Origin: JANNSX01 sp963741525
GTDB lineage: Bacteria > Pseudomonadota > Alphaproteobacteria > Rhizobiales > Hyphomicrobiaceae
NCBI GenBank assembly: GCA_963741525.1
Contig: CAVUIW010000016.1
Location: 1-64,000 of the forward strand
DNA length: 64,000 nt
Direction of reading: 5' to 3'
Part shown: piece after piece, positions 1 through 9,900 of the stretch
Numbering within the stretch: the stretch's first letter is position 1
Layout of the letters: the number at the start of each line of letters is the position of its first letter
Notes under the pieces: generated by a model
What the model saw: only the letters and a program-made list of their open reading frames with translations
Database searches by the model: none
Told to the model about the DNA's origin: nothing
Translations under genes and position numbers: made by a program

Positions 1-1790
1 CCGCGAACAGACGACGGTCGATCCGAACCTGCCGTCACAGGCGATCTATGCGCTGCAGGCGACCTACAACGAGGGCGGCCGCCTGCTCCCGCGCACCTTC
101 CCCGACGGCCAGGTGGTAGGCGGCTCACCTATGACGGCGCCGGGCGGCTGTTGTCGATGCCGGGCTACATCTCGGGGCTCACCTATACCGCGCGCGGGCG
201 GACGGCGGCGATCACCTATGGCAACGGCGTCGTCTCGACCTTCAACTACAGTCAGAGCCGCGGCTGGCTGAACGTCCTGAGCACACGCTGCCGAACGCCG
301 GCGGCAATGCTTTGGCCGTGACCTTCGCGCGCGCGTCAACACCGGTCGCATCTCCGGCATCACGGCGGCGGGCGCGCCGAACGAGAGCTGGGGCTACACC
401 ACAACGACCTCGACGAGCTGACGCTCGCCAACAACGTCGGCGACAGCACGCTCGATCAGAGTTCTCATACGACACGTCCGGCAACGGCAACCTGCTCTCG
501 CAGACGGGCCTCGGGGCCTACACCTATCCGGCGGCGACCGCGCCGAAACCGCACGCGCCGCTGACGGCGGGGGCGAAGACCTCGCCTACGACCCCAATGG
601 CAACATGACCGGGGACGGGTGCGCACCCTTCCTACGATGTCGACAACCGGCCGGTGACGGCCGGGGCGGTGACCTATGTCTATGGTCCGGACGGGAAACG
701 CCTCAAGAAGATCAGCGCGTCCGGCACGACGCTGTATCTGGGCAGCGATGTCGAGCTAGCCTCGGCGTGTGGACGAGTACCTGCACGCCGATGTGAAGGT
801 GGTGGGCACGGGCGGCACGGCCGTCACCGAGCTGGCTGCACCGCGATCATCTCGCCTCGATCAGGAAAATCACGAACGCGACCGGCGCGGTCGCCGAAGC
901 CACCGCCTACAAGCCCTACGGCAAGCGGCCGGCGCGGAGCTCACCGAGTCCAAGACCTTCATCGGCGAGAAATGGGACCCCGAGACTGGGCTCATGTATC
1001 TCAACGCGAGGTACTACGATCCGGTGCTGGCGCGGTTCGTCACGCCGGACGATTGGATTCGTTGCTGCTGGGGGTGGGGACGAACCCGTATGCCTATGCC
1101 GGGAACGATCCGGTCAATCAGAGTGATCCGAATGGGCATGCGGGCTGGTTTGTGGCGGCTGGTGTCGCGGTTGAGGTCGCCGCAACTGCGGTCGACTTCG
1201 CCGATGCAGTTGGGACCATGGTACACCCCGAGGCATCGTTCGCAGACAAGGCAATGTCAGTTTTCGGTGCGGCGGCTGGCGTCGGCCTTCCCGGTGGAGG
1301 CTACGGGATTGCCGCAAAATGGATACCAGGGGCAAACTGAAGCTTTCAAAGCCGGCCATTGCAAAAGCGCGCGACATCGCACAGACATTGGGCTTGACGA
1401 AGGCCGACGAAGGTGTCGAAACTCAGCTAAGGTCGGAAAGAAGAGCAGCGTTAGCGCCGAAGAGGCTGCGTCGGGGCTTGATGACGCTGCGAAACCATCC
1501 AAGGGGGGTAGACGTGCCGGTAAGCCCCATACACAAGCGGCCAAAGAGGAAATGAAGAGCTTGCGCCGCACTGCAAATCAAGGCCAGCTTGGTCCGTGCC
1601 CTCGCTGTGGCGTGAGTATGAAAGAATGGACCGAACGGCGGAGAGGGTAAAAGTTGACTCGACTGAAGTAACAGCCGATCATACGCATCGTCGATCGCAA
1701 GAGGGAACTGGGCCACCAAGCCAACATGACAAACATTGATGGAATATGCGCTGGTTGCAACAATACCAAAAGTGACAGTCTTCCTTAGCA
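1..1790 (+). pseudogene. RHS core fragment (copy A) with HNH-nuclease-like C-terminal tip, frameshifted
   Basis: The piece enters from the left edge and encodes YD repeats and the RHS core (GLMYLNARYYDPVLARF, then NDPVNQSDPNGH near 1130). It matches the full-length rhs gene at 6.9-11.1 kb but carries roughly a dozen small indels, e.g. near 123, 279, 399, 462, 770 and 1055. After the DPNGH boundary the sequence is unique. It reads, across three frames, a CPRCG motif (about 1597-1611), then ADHTHR (about 1673) and CAGCN (about 1750). Two Cys pairs around a His-rich segment are the usual layout of an HNH/ENDO VII toxin tip. It is a displaced polymorphic-toxin C-terminus, probably inactive because of the frameshifts. 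The HNH assignment is by motif only. Confidence 0.7.
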
Positions 1791-1803
1791 AGGAAATGCG
1801 TCC

Positions 1804-2256
1804 ATGAGGAGAGGAAGCGCCAAAGGGAGAATCGATGGAGTCGTTAAATTCCCACTGATCCAGGAAGATGAGTTTCCGCCTTTCGACTTCAGAGTTATTG
1901 GAATGTGAGTTGATAAACGAAGGTGTGTATAGGTTAGCTCAAATTCCGTTTTTCGCAGTAGGTGTTTCTCTCGATGATAAGATTATTATTCAAGTTTGCA
2001 ATAATAAGTCTGTGTTCAGTCGTATAATTAGCACGCTGGATTGATAAGCCTAGATTGCATAACAATGGATAGCGAGGCACACAATGAAATGAGCCGTATC
2101 TTAGATAATCAGCACGAAGAGATAGAAATGTCGCGACGTCTTCCGTCGAGTGATGGCAATACAATCGTTTACGGATTGGCACTTTATCCTCAGTTGTATG
2201 CTAACAAATTCAGACCTTTGTTTGAGGAAAATCCAGGGTCGAAAGCGGTGGTTTAG
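1804..2256 (+). pseudogene. DUF4265-like immunity gene, frameshifted
   Basis: It starts 14 bp after the HNH tip ends, as toxin-immunity pairs do. ATG at 1804 opens a frame that shifts near 1880 and again near 2040. Joined, the frames read KFPLIQEDEFPPF, then ELINEGVYRLAQIPFFAVG and a C-terminal piece ending near 2256. The 'eGvYRLaqiPFFavGVSldD' pattern resembles DUF4265, a family predicted to be polymorphic-toxin immunity proteins. The stretch is markedly more AT-rich than its surroundings, typical of recently acquired immunity genes. Family call is by remembered motif; function is inferred from position. Confidence 0.5.
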
Positions 2257-2272
2257 TCCTCTCAGAGCTCAG

Positions 2273-3655
2273 CGTAGAGTACCCTCAGGCGGGGCCTTAA
2301 CCTCTCCGCTGGCCACCGCGTCCAAGCCGCATGCCCCGCTGACGGCGGGGTGCGAAGACGTTCGCCTACGACCCCAACGGCAACATGACCGGCGATGGGT
2401 CGCGCACCCTCTCCGTAGCCTGCCCCGGGCTGGAGGCCGGGGACTGACCACAATCGGCCGGTGACAGTGGCGCGGTCACCTATGCCTATGGTCCGGACGG
2501 CAAACGTCTCAAGAAGATCTCACCCTCCGGCACGTCGCTGTATCTCGGCTGCCGATGTCGAATTCGCCAACGGCGCGTGGACCAAATACCTGCACGCCGA
2601 CGTCAAGGGCGTGGGCACCGGCGGCGCGGCGTCACGAGCTGGCTCCACCGCGATCACCTCACTTCCGTCCGCATCATCACGAACCGTCGGGCACGGTCGC
2701 CGAAGCCACCGCCTACAAGCCCTACGGCCGGCACGGGCCCAGAGCTCACCCAGTCCAAGACCTTCATCGGCGAGAAATGGGACCCCGAGACGGGGCTCAT
2801 GTATCTGAACGCGCGGTACTATGATCCCGTGCTGGCGCGCTTCGTGACGCCGGACGACTGGGATCCGTTGCTGCTGGGGGTGGGGACGAACCGGTATGCC
2901 TATGCCGGGAATGATCCGGTCAATAAGAGCGATCCGAATGGGCATTCCAGCGGTGGGGCTTTTGGGGCAGTTATCAACTCAGCTGAGTTTGCAGCGCTCT
3001 CCAAAGCGGAGCAACAGGCGCGCTTGGACGGATTCAGAAGTACCGCAATTGGCATCGCTGAGAACGCACCGCTCTCTGGTACAGCCATCTCAGCGGTCAA
3101 TGCCGGAGCCGCTATCTACAATGGTGACATATCGGCAGCTCTGAGCGAAGGGGTTGGACTTATCCCCGGTGCCAAGGCGGTTAAGAGTGGCTACAAGACA
3201 ATGCAAAAAGCATTTAAAGGAACAAACATTGCCAGCCACCACGTCGTTGCACAGGATTTGCCATCATCCTGCGGTCAAAGCTGCTGGCCTCGATATTCAC
3301 AGCTTGAAGAACATGATGGCACTGCCGATGACTCAGGCGGCTTCCAAGACCAAGCGCGCCATACACGTTGGTCCCCATCCAGAGTATACGGCGAGTGTGA
3401 AGGTGAGCTTAACCGGATTGCAGCACAGGCAGTAAAAGAGGGTTGGGACCCGGGTAGGATAAAAGCTGAAGTGCAGTCGGTTATCACATCAAACCGTAAG
3501 TCACTTCGGGAAGGGCAGACCCCCCTCAACGGCCATAAGCCCGGTGTTGGAAAGGCTGAAAGAAACAAATCCGAAGCCGGAGGTGCTCGGCCGGCGTGGA
3601 TAAGTCAAAATCGGGCGCCAATGATGTGGACGTCAGCAAGAAATAGAGAAAGGTA
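2273..3655 (+). pseudogene. RHS core fragment (copy B) with AHH-type nuclease tip, frameshifted
   Basis: It starts abruptly inside an RHS YD repeat. Shifts lie in the 5' part, and an RHS core is intact from about 2760 to 2945 (GLMYLNARYYDPVLARF, NDPVNKSDPNGH). Past the boundary comes a linker (SSGGAFGAVINSAEF onward). A tip follows that reads, over three frames, ASHHVVAQDL (about 3231), GLDIHSLKNMMALP (about 3292-3335), HVGPHPEYTASVK (about 3365-3400) and RIKAEVQSVI. This is the layout of the AHH family of HNH/ENDO VII nucleases: SHH, GxD, LP, then HxGxHPxY. Frameshifts near 3262 and 3398 break it. An Imm11-like gene follows directly. Confidence 0.68.
2415..2443 (+). repeat. REP-like hairpin inside RHS copy B
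   Basis: GTAG at 2415-2418 is followed by a hairpin with arms CCCCGG (2423-2428) and CCGGGG (2437-2442). It replaces the codons for Tyr-Asp that the full-length rhs gene has here (ctcc-TACGAC). A GTAG foot 5' of a GC-rich hairpin is the signature of REP sequences moved by REP-associated tyrosine transposases. The REP label is inferred from structure. Confidence 0.5.
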
Positions 3656-3657
3656 TC

Positions 3658-4215
3658 ATGGCTCTGCGATGGACTATAAGCAGTGACTATCCGATGCGTT
3701 GTTGGGCAGAACTTGCTTCAAATAGTCTTGAGGAATATGCAGACTGGCTGGCCGTAAAGCCCTTGCATTTTGACCAAAACGTGCGAATTTTAATTCCAAA
3801 CGCTGACGAAAGCCTCGTTAGAAAATTGGACTCAATTGAAGGATGTCCAATGCCAATAGTGTCAAAGAAATTAGGAGAATCCATGCGTAAGTTTGCGCAC
3901 GCTGATATACAAGTGTTTGATTTGGATATTGAGGCGGCTAATGGCAACGTCAGCGGATATCAAGGTATAAACATTATAAGAAAAGTGTCATGTTTGGATG
4001 TCAAAAAATCGGACGTTAAATTTATGACGGATGGAAAAACTATCGCGAATGTCAAAAAATTCTATTTGAACACGGGGTGTCTCGGTTTGCACCATCTTGT
4101 AAGAGAGGCGAATTTTGAGCCCATGATAATCGTGTCCGACAGTCTTGCATCGGAGATTAGCAGACTTTCTCCAGTCGGCATGAGCCTTCGACCGGAAGGT
4201 GTGGAGGGTTGGTGA
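3658..4215 (+). CDS. Imm11/DUF1629-like immunity protein
   Basis: An intact 185-aa frame with ATG at 3658 lies immediately after the AHH-type toxin tip of copy B. It has no signal peptide or membrane segment, so it is cytoplasmic. Landmarks are VSKKLGESMRKF (about residues 71-82), INIIRKVSCLDVKKSD (about 105-120), KKFYLN and a C-terminal SPVGMSLRPEGVEGW. The shape, roughly 180 aa ending in an aromatic-rich tail with central 'vvS.kl...l', fits Imm11/DUF1629 immunity proteins, which neutralise nuclease tips. It is AT-rich relative to flanks. A decayed second copy lies on the minus strand at 5985-6560. Family assignment is moderate; role is inferred from gene order. Confidence 0.6.
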   Translation: MALRWTISSDYPMRCWAELASNSLEEYADWLAVKPLHFDQNVRILIPNADESLVRKLDSIEGCPMPIVSKKLGESMRKFAHADIQVFDLDIEAANGNVSGYQGINIIRKVSCLDVKKSDVKFMTDGKTIANVKKFYLNTGCLGLHHLVREANFEPMIIVSDSLASEISRLSPVGMSLRPEGVEGW

Positions 4216-4239
4216 TTTATTGCGCATGAAGGCAGCTGA

Positions 4240-5069
4240 ACGCGGTATTGGGGCAAGCTCGGGCATAGGTAATGCGCTGAACGTTACCTTCACACACAAT
4301 GGCATGGGCCGCATCGACGCCATGACAGCGGCCGGCGCTTGCCGAGAGCGGGAGCGACAACGACCTCGACGAGCTGCTGGTGGCCGACAACATCGGCGAC
4401 AACACGCTCGACCAGACCTTCACCGTAGCCTGCCTTCGCGAAGGCGAGGGACACCTCCGGCAACGGCAATCTCCTCTCGCAGACGGGCTCGGGGCCTACA
4501 CCTATCCGGCGGCGACCGCGCCCAAGCCCCATGCGCCGCTGACGGCAGGCGCCAAGACCTTCGGCTACGACGCCAACGGCAACATGATCGCCGACGGCAC
4601 GCGCGCGCTCGGCTATGACGACGAAACCGTCCCGTGACGGTCGGGCCGGTCACCTATGTCTATGGTCCCGACGGCAAGCGGCTGAAGAAGATCTCCGCCT
4701 CCGGCACGACGCTGTATCTGGGCGCCGATGTCGAACTCGCCAACGGCGTGTGGACGAAGTACCTGCATGCCGACGTGAAGGTGGTGGGCACGGGTGGCGC
4801 GGCGGTAACGAGCTGGCTGCACCGCGATCATCTCGCCTCCATCCGCAAGATCACGAACGCCTCGGGCGCGGTCGCGGAAGGGACCGCCTACAAGCCCTAC
4901 GGCCGGCAGACCGGCGCGGAGCTCACCCAGTCGAAGACCTTCATCGGCGAGAAATGGGACCCCGAGACGGGGCTCATGTACCTGAACGCCCGCTATTACG
5001 ATCCCGTCCTGGCGCGCTTCGTGACACCGGATGACTGGGATCCGTTGCTGCTGGGCGTGGGCACGAACC
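4240..5069 (+). pseudogene. RHS core fragment (copy C), no toxin tip
   Basis: A further RHS scrap begins near NALNVTFTHNG and runs through the YD repeats (TYVYGPDGKRLKKIS) to the RHS core, stopping precisely at GVGTNR (5069). It therefore lacks the NDPxxxxDPxG boundary and any effector. Indels occur near 4350, 4425 (hairpin insertion) and 4625. The downstream half, 4634-5069, is a continuous frame. It is nearly a mirror image of copy D at 5131-5960. Confidence 0.7.
4425..4450 (+). repeat. REP-like hairpin inside RHS copy C
   Basis: GTAG at 4425-4428 precedes a perfect 14-nt palindrome, GCCTTCGCGAAGGC (4432-4445). It sits where the full-length rhs gene encodes Phe-Ser-Tyr-Asp (ttc-tcatac-gac) and removes about six bases of that motif. 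Confidence 0.5.
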
Positions 5070-5130
5070 GGGTACGAGCAATACGGTCGTTGAGCTGGTC
5101 GCGGCAGCACCACGTATTGCTTGTATACCG
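5070..5130. repeat. Palindromic junction between inverted RHS copies C and D
   Basis: These 61 bp separate the GVGTNR end of copy C (plus) from the GVGTNR end of copy D (minus). The spacer holds the inverted pair AGCAATACG and CGTATTGCT, about 20 bp apart. Together with the roughly 0.83-kb arms on either side (4240-5069 and 5131-5960) it forms a large inverted repeat able to extrude a cruciform. It is probably the scar of an inversion or recombination between two RHS arrays. Confidence 0.6.
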
Positions 5131-5960
5131 GTTCGTCCCCACCCCCGCGAGCAACGGATCCCAGTCGTCCGGCGTCACGAAGCGCGCCAGGACGGGATCA
5201 TAGTACCGCGCGTTCAGGTACATGAGCCCCGTCTCGGGGTCCATTCTCGCCGATGAAGGTCTTCGACTGGGTGAGCTCCGCGCCGGTTTGCTCTGGCCGT
5301 AGGGCTTGTAGGCGGTGGCTTCGGCGACCGCGCCGGTCGCGTTCGTGATCTTGCGGATGGAGGCGAGGTGATCGCGGTGCAGCCAGCTCGTCACCGCCGA
5401 GCCGCCCGTGCCCACCACCTTCACGTCGGCGTGCAGGTACTTCGTCCACACGCCGTTGGCGAGCTCGACATCGGCGCCGAGATACAGCGTCGTGCCCGAG
5501 GCGGAGATCTTCTTGAGGCGCTTGGAATGTTTGCTTGCCGTCGCGCGAAGGCGCGCGACGATGGACGCGCCCATGACATAGGTCACCGGCCCGACCGTCA
5601 CGGGACGGTTGTCGTCGTCGTAGGAGAGCGTGCGCGACCCGTCCCCGGTCAGGTTCCCGTTGGCGTCGCAGGTGAACGTCTTCGCACCCGCCGTCAGCGG
5701 CGCATGCGGCTTGGGCGCGGTCGCCGCCGGATAGCTGTAGGCCCCGAGCCCCGTCTGCGACAGCAGATTGCCGTTGCCGGAGGTGTTCCCGGCCTTCGCC
5801 GGGGACAGGCTCCGCTGAACGTCTGGTCGAGCGTGTTATCGCCGATGTTGTCGGCGAAGGTCAGGTCGTCGAAGTCGCTGTCGTCGCGTTGCTCGGCAAT
5901 GCGTTCGAACCCTGAAGATGGCGGCAATGCGGCACAAGCATGGGTGAAGGTAACGTTTCA
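5131..5960 (-). pseudogene. RHS core fragment (copy D), inverted
   Basis: The minus strand repeats the YD and core sequence of copy C, ending at GVGTNR (5131). Frameshifts include one in the TFIGEK(W)DPETG region near 5250. Near 5524-5570 an insertion with the palindrome CGTCGCGCG/CGCGCGACG replaces the GPDG codons, and a REP-like hairpin sits at 5788-5813. It lies downstream of the main rhs gene and its immunity remnant on the same strand, the usual place for displaced RHS tips. Confidence 0.68.
5788..5813 (-). repeat. REP-like hairpin inside RHS copy D
   Basis: On the minus strand a GGAG foot (5813-5810) is followed by CCTGTCCCCGGC, GAAG and GCCGGG arms. It sits at the same Ser-Tyr-Asp codons as the hairpin in copy C, but the stem sequence differs. 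GTAG and GGAG are the two feet known for REP sequences. Confidence 0.45.
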
Positions 5961-5984
5961 GTGCATTATCGATGACAGGGTTTG

Positions 5985-6560
5985 CCCGAGACGGAGCTGC
6001 CTCAGGCTACGTGTCGTCTCCATATGGACCAGATTCAGAGTTGAGATGTTCATGTCAACTAGAGAAAGTCTGCAATCTCCGATACTAGACTCTCGGACAC
6101 GATATCAGAATTCTGTTTCGCACCATACTTCGTGGCTGCGAACCGAGAACCCAGTGTTCAAATATAATTCTTTGAAATTCGCTATAGACTTTCCAACCTC
6201 ACAACTTCAAGCCATATTTTGACAGCGAGACACGAATTTATCAGTTATCTTTAAGCGTTGAAAACGAATCATGAGCCTCAATAACCAACTCAAACACTTG
6301 CATATCAGCGTGCGCAACAACCATTAGATTTTCATCCCAATTTCTTTAACAAAATTGGCATTGGACGGATTCAATCGAAGTGCCTGATGGCCTGGATACG
6401 AGGGATTTCGCTGCATCCTTTGGAACTCAACAGCCGAAAGATTGCGCAAGGCGCGAGTCCCTTACGGCCAGCGAGTCTGATTTTCCTCAAGAATATTCGA
6501 AGCAAGTTTTTCCCAATCACGCTTGCGGCATAGTCAATACTCATATTCCACCCAAAGCCT
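5985..6560 (-). pseudogene. Decayed Imm11-like immunity gene
   Basis: The minus strand aligns by eye along its whole length with the intact immunity gene at 3658-4215. Shared words include CGCACGCTGATAT, AAGTGTTTGA, ATTTGAACAC and CGTGTCCGA, and near its start a WN(M)S-DY segment matches WTISSDY. Stops and shifts interrupt it repeatedly. The beginning is read in frame with the end of the upstream toxin tip (near 6553), so toxin and immunity reading frames have merged. It would have been the immunity gene of the GHH-type tip at 6.6-6.95 kb. Confidence 0.55.
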
Positions 6561-6952
6561 GTTGACGTGCTATTCTTAACTCCTTGCTCGCGTGCGTCCC
6601 TAAGCGCAGCAGCGATAACGCTCCGAGCTTCGGTCCTATTCGCGCCGCCGGCCTGTAGAGCCTCAACTGCAATTCGAGTCTGCTCCTTAAGGGTAGGTTT
6701 CTTGCCAAGCCGTGACATTCTTGAGTACTCCCTTTGTTGAAAGGCGGTCATCTTTTTGTGATCCCAACCGAGTTTAGACATGGCATTTTGACTTAACGAG
6801 AACCCCTTAGCCGACGTATATGAAGTTTCTTTTGCGGCTGCTGTCATTGCAGCCTTCGAATACGCGTGATGCCCGCCAACTTTAGAATACGGGCCGAAAT
6901 TCTCCTCCGGCTTCAGAATCTCCAAGTTTGTTGCCAAGCGCTTTTGCAACAC
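6371..6952 (-). CDS. GHH-type nuclease-like toxin tip of the main rhs gene (displaced frame)
   Basis: This frame continues the main RHS protein after a shift near 6910: the upstream frame reads ALGNKLGDSEAGG and this one ENFGPYSKVGGHHAYSKAA. A GGHH motif at the start of a roughly 100-residue basic domain (KKMTAFQQREYSRMSRLGKK, then an EARSVI helix) fits predicted HNH/ENDO VII nucleases of GHH type in polymorphic toxins. The useful toxin part ends near 6580. The remaining codons down to 6371 overlap the decayed immunity gene read in the wrong frame. Nuclease activity is inferred from the motif only. Confidence 0.5.
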   Translation of the reverse strand: MLQKRLATNLEILKPEENFGPYSKVGGHHAYSKAAMTAAAKETSYTSAKGFSLSQNAMSKLGWDHKKMTAFQQREYSRMSRLGKKPTLKEQTRIAVEALQAGGANRTEARSVIAAALRDAREQGVKNSTSTGFGWNMSIDYAASVIGKNLLRIFLRKIRLAGRKGLAPCAIFRLLSSKGCSEIPRIQAIRHFD

Positions 6953-9900
6953 CGCGTAAACCTTTGTTTAATCCAGCATCTACGACAGTGCCTGCAACTA
7001 CTCCAACAGCAATCTCTTTGTTGGTCGTGCCGATGGCATCGAAATCCTCAGCAGCTAGCCGCCCCATCTCCTGAGCAGCGCTCGACGGACTGCCATCGTC
7101 GTCGCGTTGAGCAGAATCTCGGGCCTGGACTTCCTTTTCGAGTGCCTGGCCCGCTAGGAACTCATCACGTTCCTCTTGGTCGGGATGCGTTGCAAGTATC
7201 CAACTGTCGTGTCCATTCGGATCACTCTTGTTGACCGGATCGTTCGCCGCATACGCATATCGGTTCGTGCCGACGCCAGCAAGCAACGGATCCCAGTCGT
7301 CCGGCGTGACGAACCGCGCCAGCACCGGGTCGTAGTACCGCGCGTTCAGGTACATCAGCCCCGTCTCGGGGTCCCATTTCTCGCCGATGAAGGTCTTGGA
7401 CTGGGTGAGCTCAGGCCCGGTCTGCTTGCCGTAGGGTTTGTATGCGGTGGCCTCGCTAACCGCGCCCGAGGCGGTCGTGATCTTGCGGATGGAGGCCAGG
7501 TGATCGCGGTGCAGCCAGCTCGTGACGGCCGCGCCGCCCGTGCCCACCACCTTCACGTCGGCGTGCAGGTATTTCGTCCACACGCCGTTCGCGAGCTCGA
7601 CATCGCTGCCGAGATAGAGCGTCGTGCCCGAGGCGGAGATCTTCTTGAGCCGCTTGCCGTCCGGACCATAGACGTAGGTTACCGCGCCCACCGTCACGGG
7701 ACGGTTGTCGTCGTCGTAGGAGAGCGTGCGCGAACCGTCCCCGGTCAGGTTCCCGTTGGCGTCGTAGGTGAACGTCTTCGCACCCGCCGTCAGCGGCGCA
7801 TGCGGCTTGGGCGCGGTCGCCGCCGGATAGGTGTAGGCGCCGAGCCCCGTCTGCGAGAGCAGATTGCCGTTGCCGGACGTGTCGTATGAGAACGTCTGGT
7901 CGAGCGTGCTGTCACCGGTGTTGTCGGCGAGCGTCAGCTCGTCGAGGTCGTTGTAGGTGTAGCTCCAGCTCTCGGCCGGCGCGCCCGCCGCCGTGATGCC
8001 GGAGATGCGACCGGTGTTGACGCGCGCGAAGGTCACGGCCAAAGCATTGCCACCGGCGTTCGGCAGCGTGTGCGTCAGGACGTTCAGCCAGCCGCGGCTC
8101 TGACCGTAGTTGAAGGTCGAGACGACGCCGTTGCCATAGGTGATCGCCGCCGTCTGCCCGCGCGCGGTATAAGTGAGCCCCGAGATGAAGCCCGGCATGG
8201 TCGCGAGCCGCCCCGCGCCGTCATAGGTGAGGCCGCCGACCACCTGCCCGTCGGGAAAGGTGCGGGAGAGGAGCCGGCCGCCCTCGTCGTAGCTCGCCTG
8301 CAGCGCATGGATCGCCTGGGTCGGCAGGTTCGGATCGACCGTCGTCTGTTCGCGGATCGTGCGGCCGGCGAGGTCGTAGTCGTAGGCGATGGATGCGACC
8401 GTGTTCGCCGTGGTCGTCAGGCGGCCGGTGTTGAACGCGCCAGCGCGGGTCTCGTCATAGGTGTTGGCGATGTTGTCGGTCGGCGTGCCGGAGAACTGCT
8501 TCGTCTTCACCCGGTCGAGTTGGTCGTGGGTGAAGGTGATGACGCGCCCGCGCGCATCCGTGCGGGTGAGGAGCCGGCCGGAGAGATCATAGGTGTAGGA
8601 CCAGAGCCCGAGGTCGGGGTCGGTCGCGGACAGGCGCTGGCCGAGTGAATTGTAGGTATTGGCCCACTGGCTGCCCTTGGGATCGGTGACGCCGGTAACG
8701 CGGCCAAGGCGGTCGAGAGTGATGGTCGTATTGGCGAAGCCGGTACCATTCTGGCGCTGGCGCATGACCTCGCGGCCGAAGGCGTCGCGGTGGACGAGGG
8801 CCTTGCGGCCGATCTCGTCGGTGACCTGTATGGCGTCGAAGCCGCCGGTCGCGGTGGAAGAAAAGTGGATCGTGTTCTGCTGCGTGCCGTCGGCGTTGGT
8901 CTGGCGCGTCTCGCGATCGAGCGCGTCGTAGAGAAAGCTGACCCAAGGATAGGTTGCCGTGTCGGCGGCGACGATGCCGGGATCGGAGGTGCGGAACGGC
9001 TCGGTCTGGCGGGCGACCAGGCCGCGCTCGGTGAAGTCGATGTCGACCCGGGTGGCGTCGGCGACGGTGTCGTCGCGGCCCTTGGCGAGCGTGCGATAGG
9101 TGCGGCCGAGGCCGTCGTAATAGGCTTCGGACCAGATGTTGGTTTGCCCGGCAGAGCCTTTGCGAACGGTACGGGTGTTCTGTGCGGTCGGCGTGCCGAC
9201 GGAGACATAAAAGTTCTCCACGAAGTCGCCGCCGGGCATGTCGGTGCGTTTCTGGCGGCAGAGCGCGTCGTAGGTGTAGGTCGTGTCCTGAAGATTGACG
9301 TCCGTGTCGGTCGCAGGTTTCCCGCAAGCATAGTTCCAGCTGGTGTTGATCTTGAAGCGCGTGTCGGCCGGGTTCGAGCCGAGCGCGAAATGGCGGGGCA
9401 GGCGCTTCTGGGTGACAAAGAGGTTGTAGGCGGTCTCGTAGGTGTACTCCATGCGCTGCCCGTCCTCGCCGACCTCGGCGATGACATTGCCGAAGCTGTC
9501 GTATTCGCGGGTTTCGGTCGCCCAGGCGACGGTGGGGGCATCGCGCCAGGTTTCGATCAGCGTGACATCGCCGTCGATCGGTGCGGTGCCGGTCGCCTGT
9601 CCGTCGTAGGCGTAGCGGCGGTGGGCGAGCTTGACCCCCGTCGCGGTCGTGCTGTCGAGGCCCTGATAGGTGATTTCTTGGCTCGGGTAGTTGACGAGAT
9701 AACCCGTCGTGTTCGGATCGAAGCTCGTGACCGTGACGGTGTCGTCCGCCAGGATGCCGTTGTTGCCGTGGTTCTCAAGACGCGTGAGGTTGCCGAAATT
9801 GTCGATCGTGCGCACGACCTTGGTGTTTTTCGCGATCGTGTAGGCCGTGCCGGCAACCGCCGGGTCGTCAAAGTAATCGGTCTCGATGGTTTGGGTGTTT

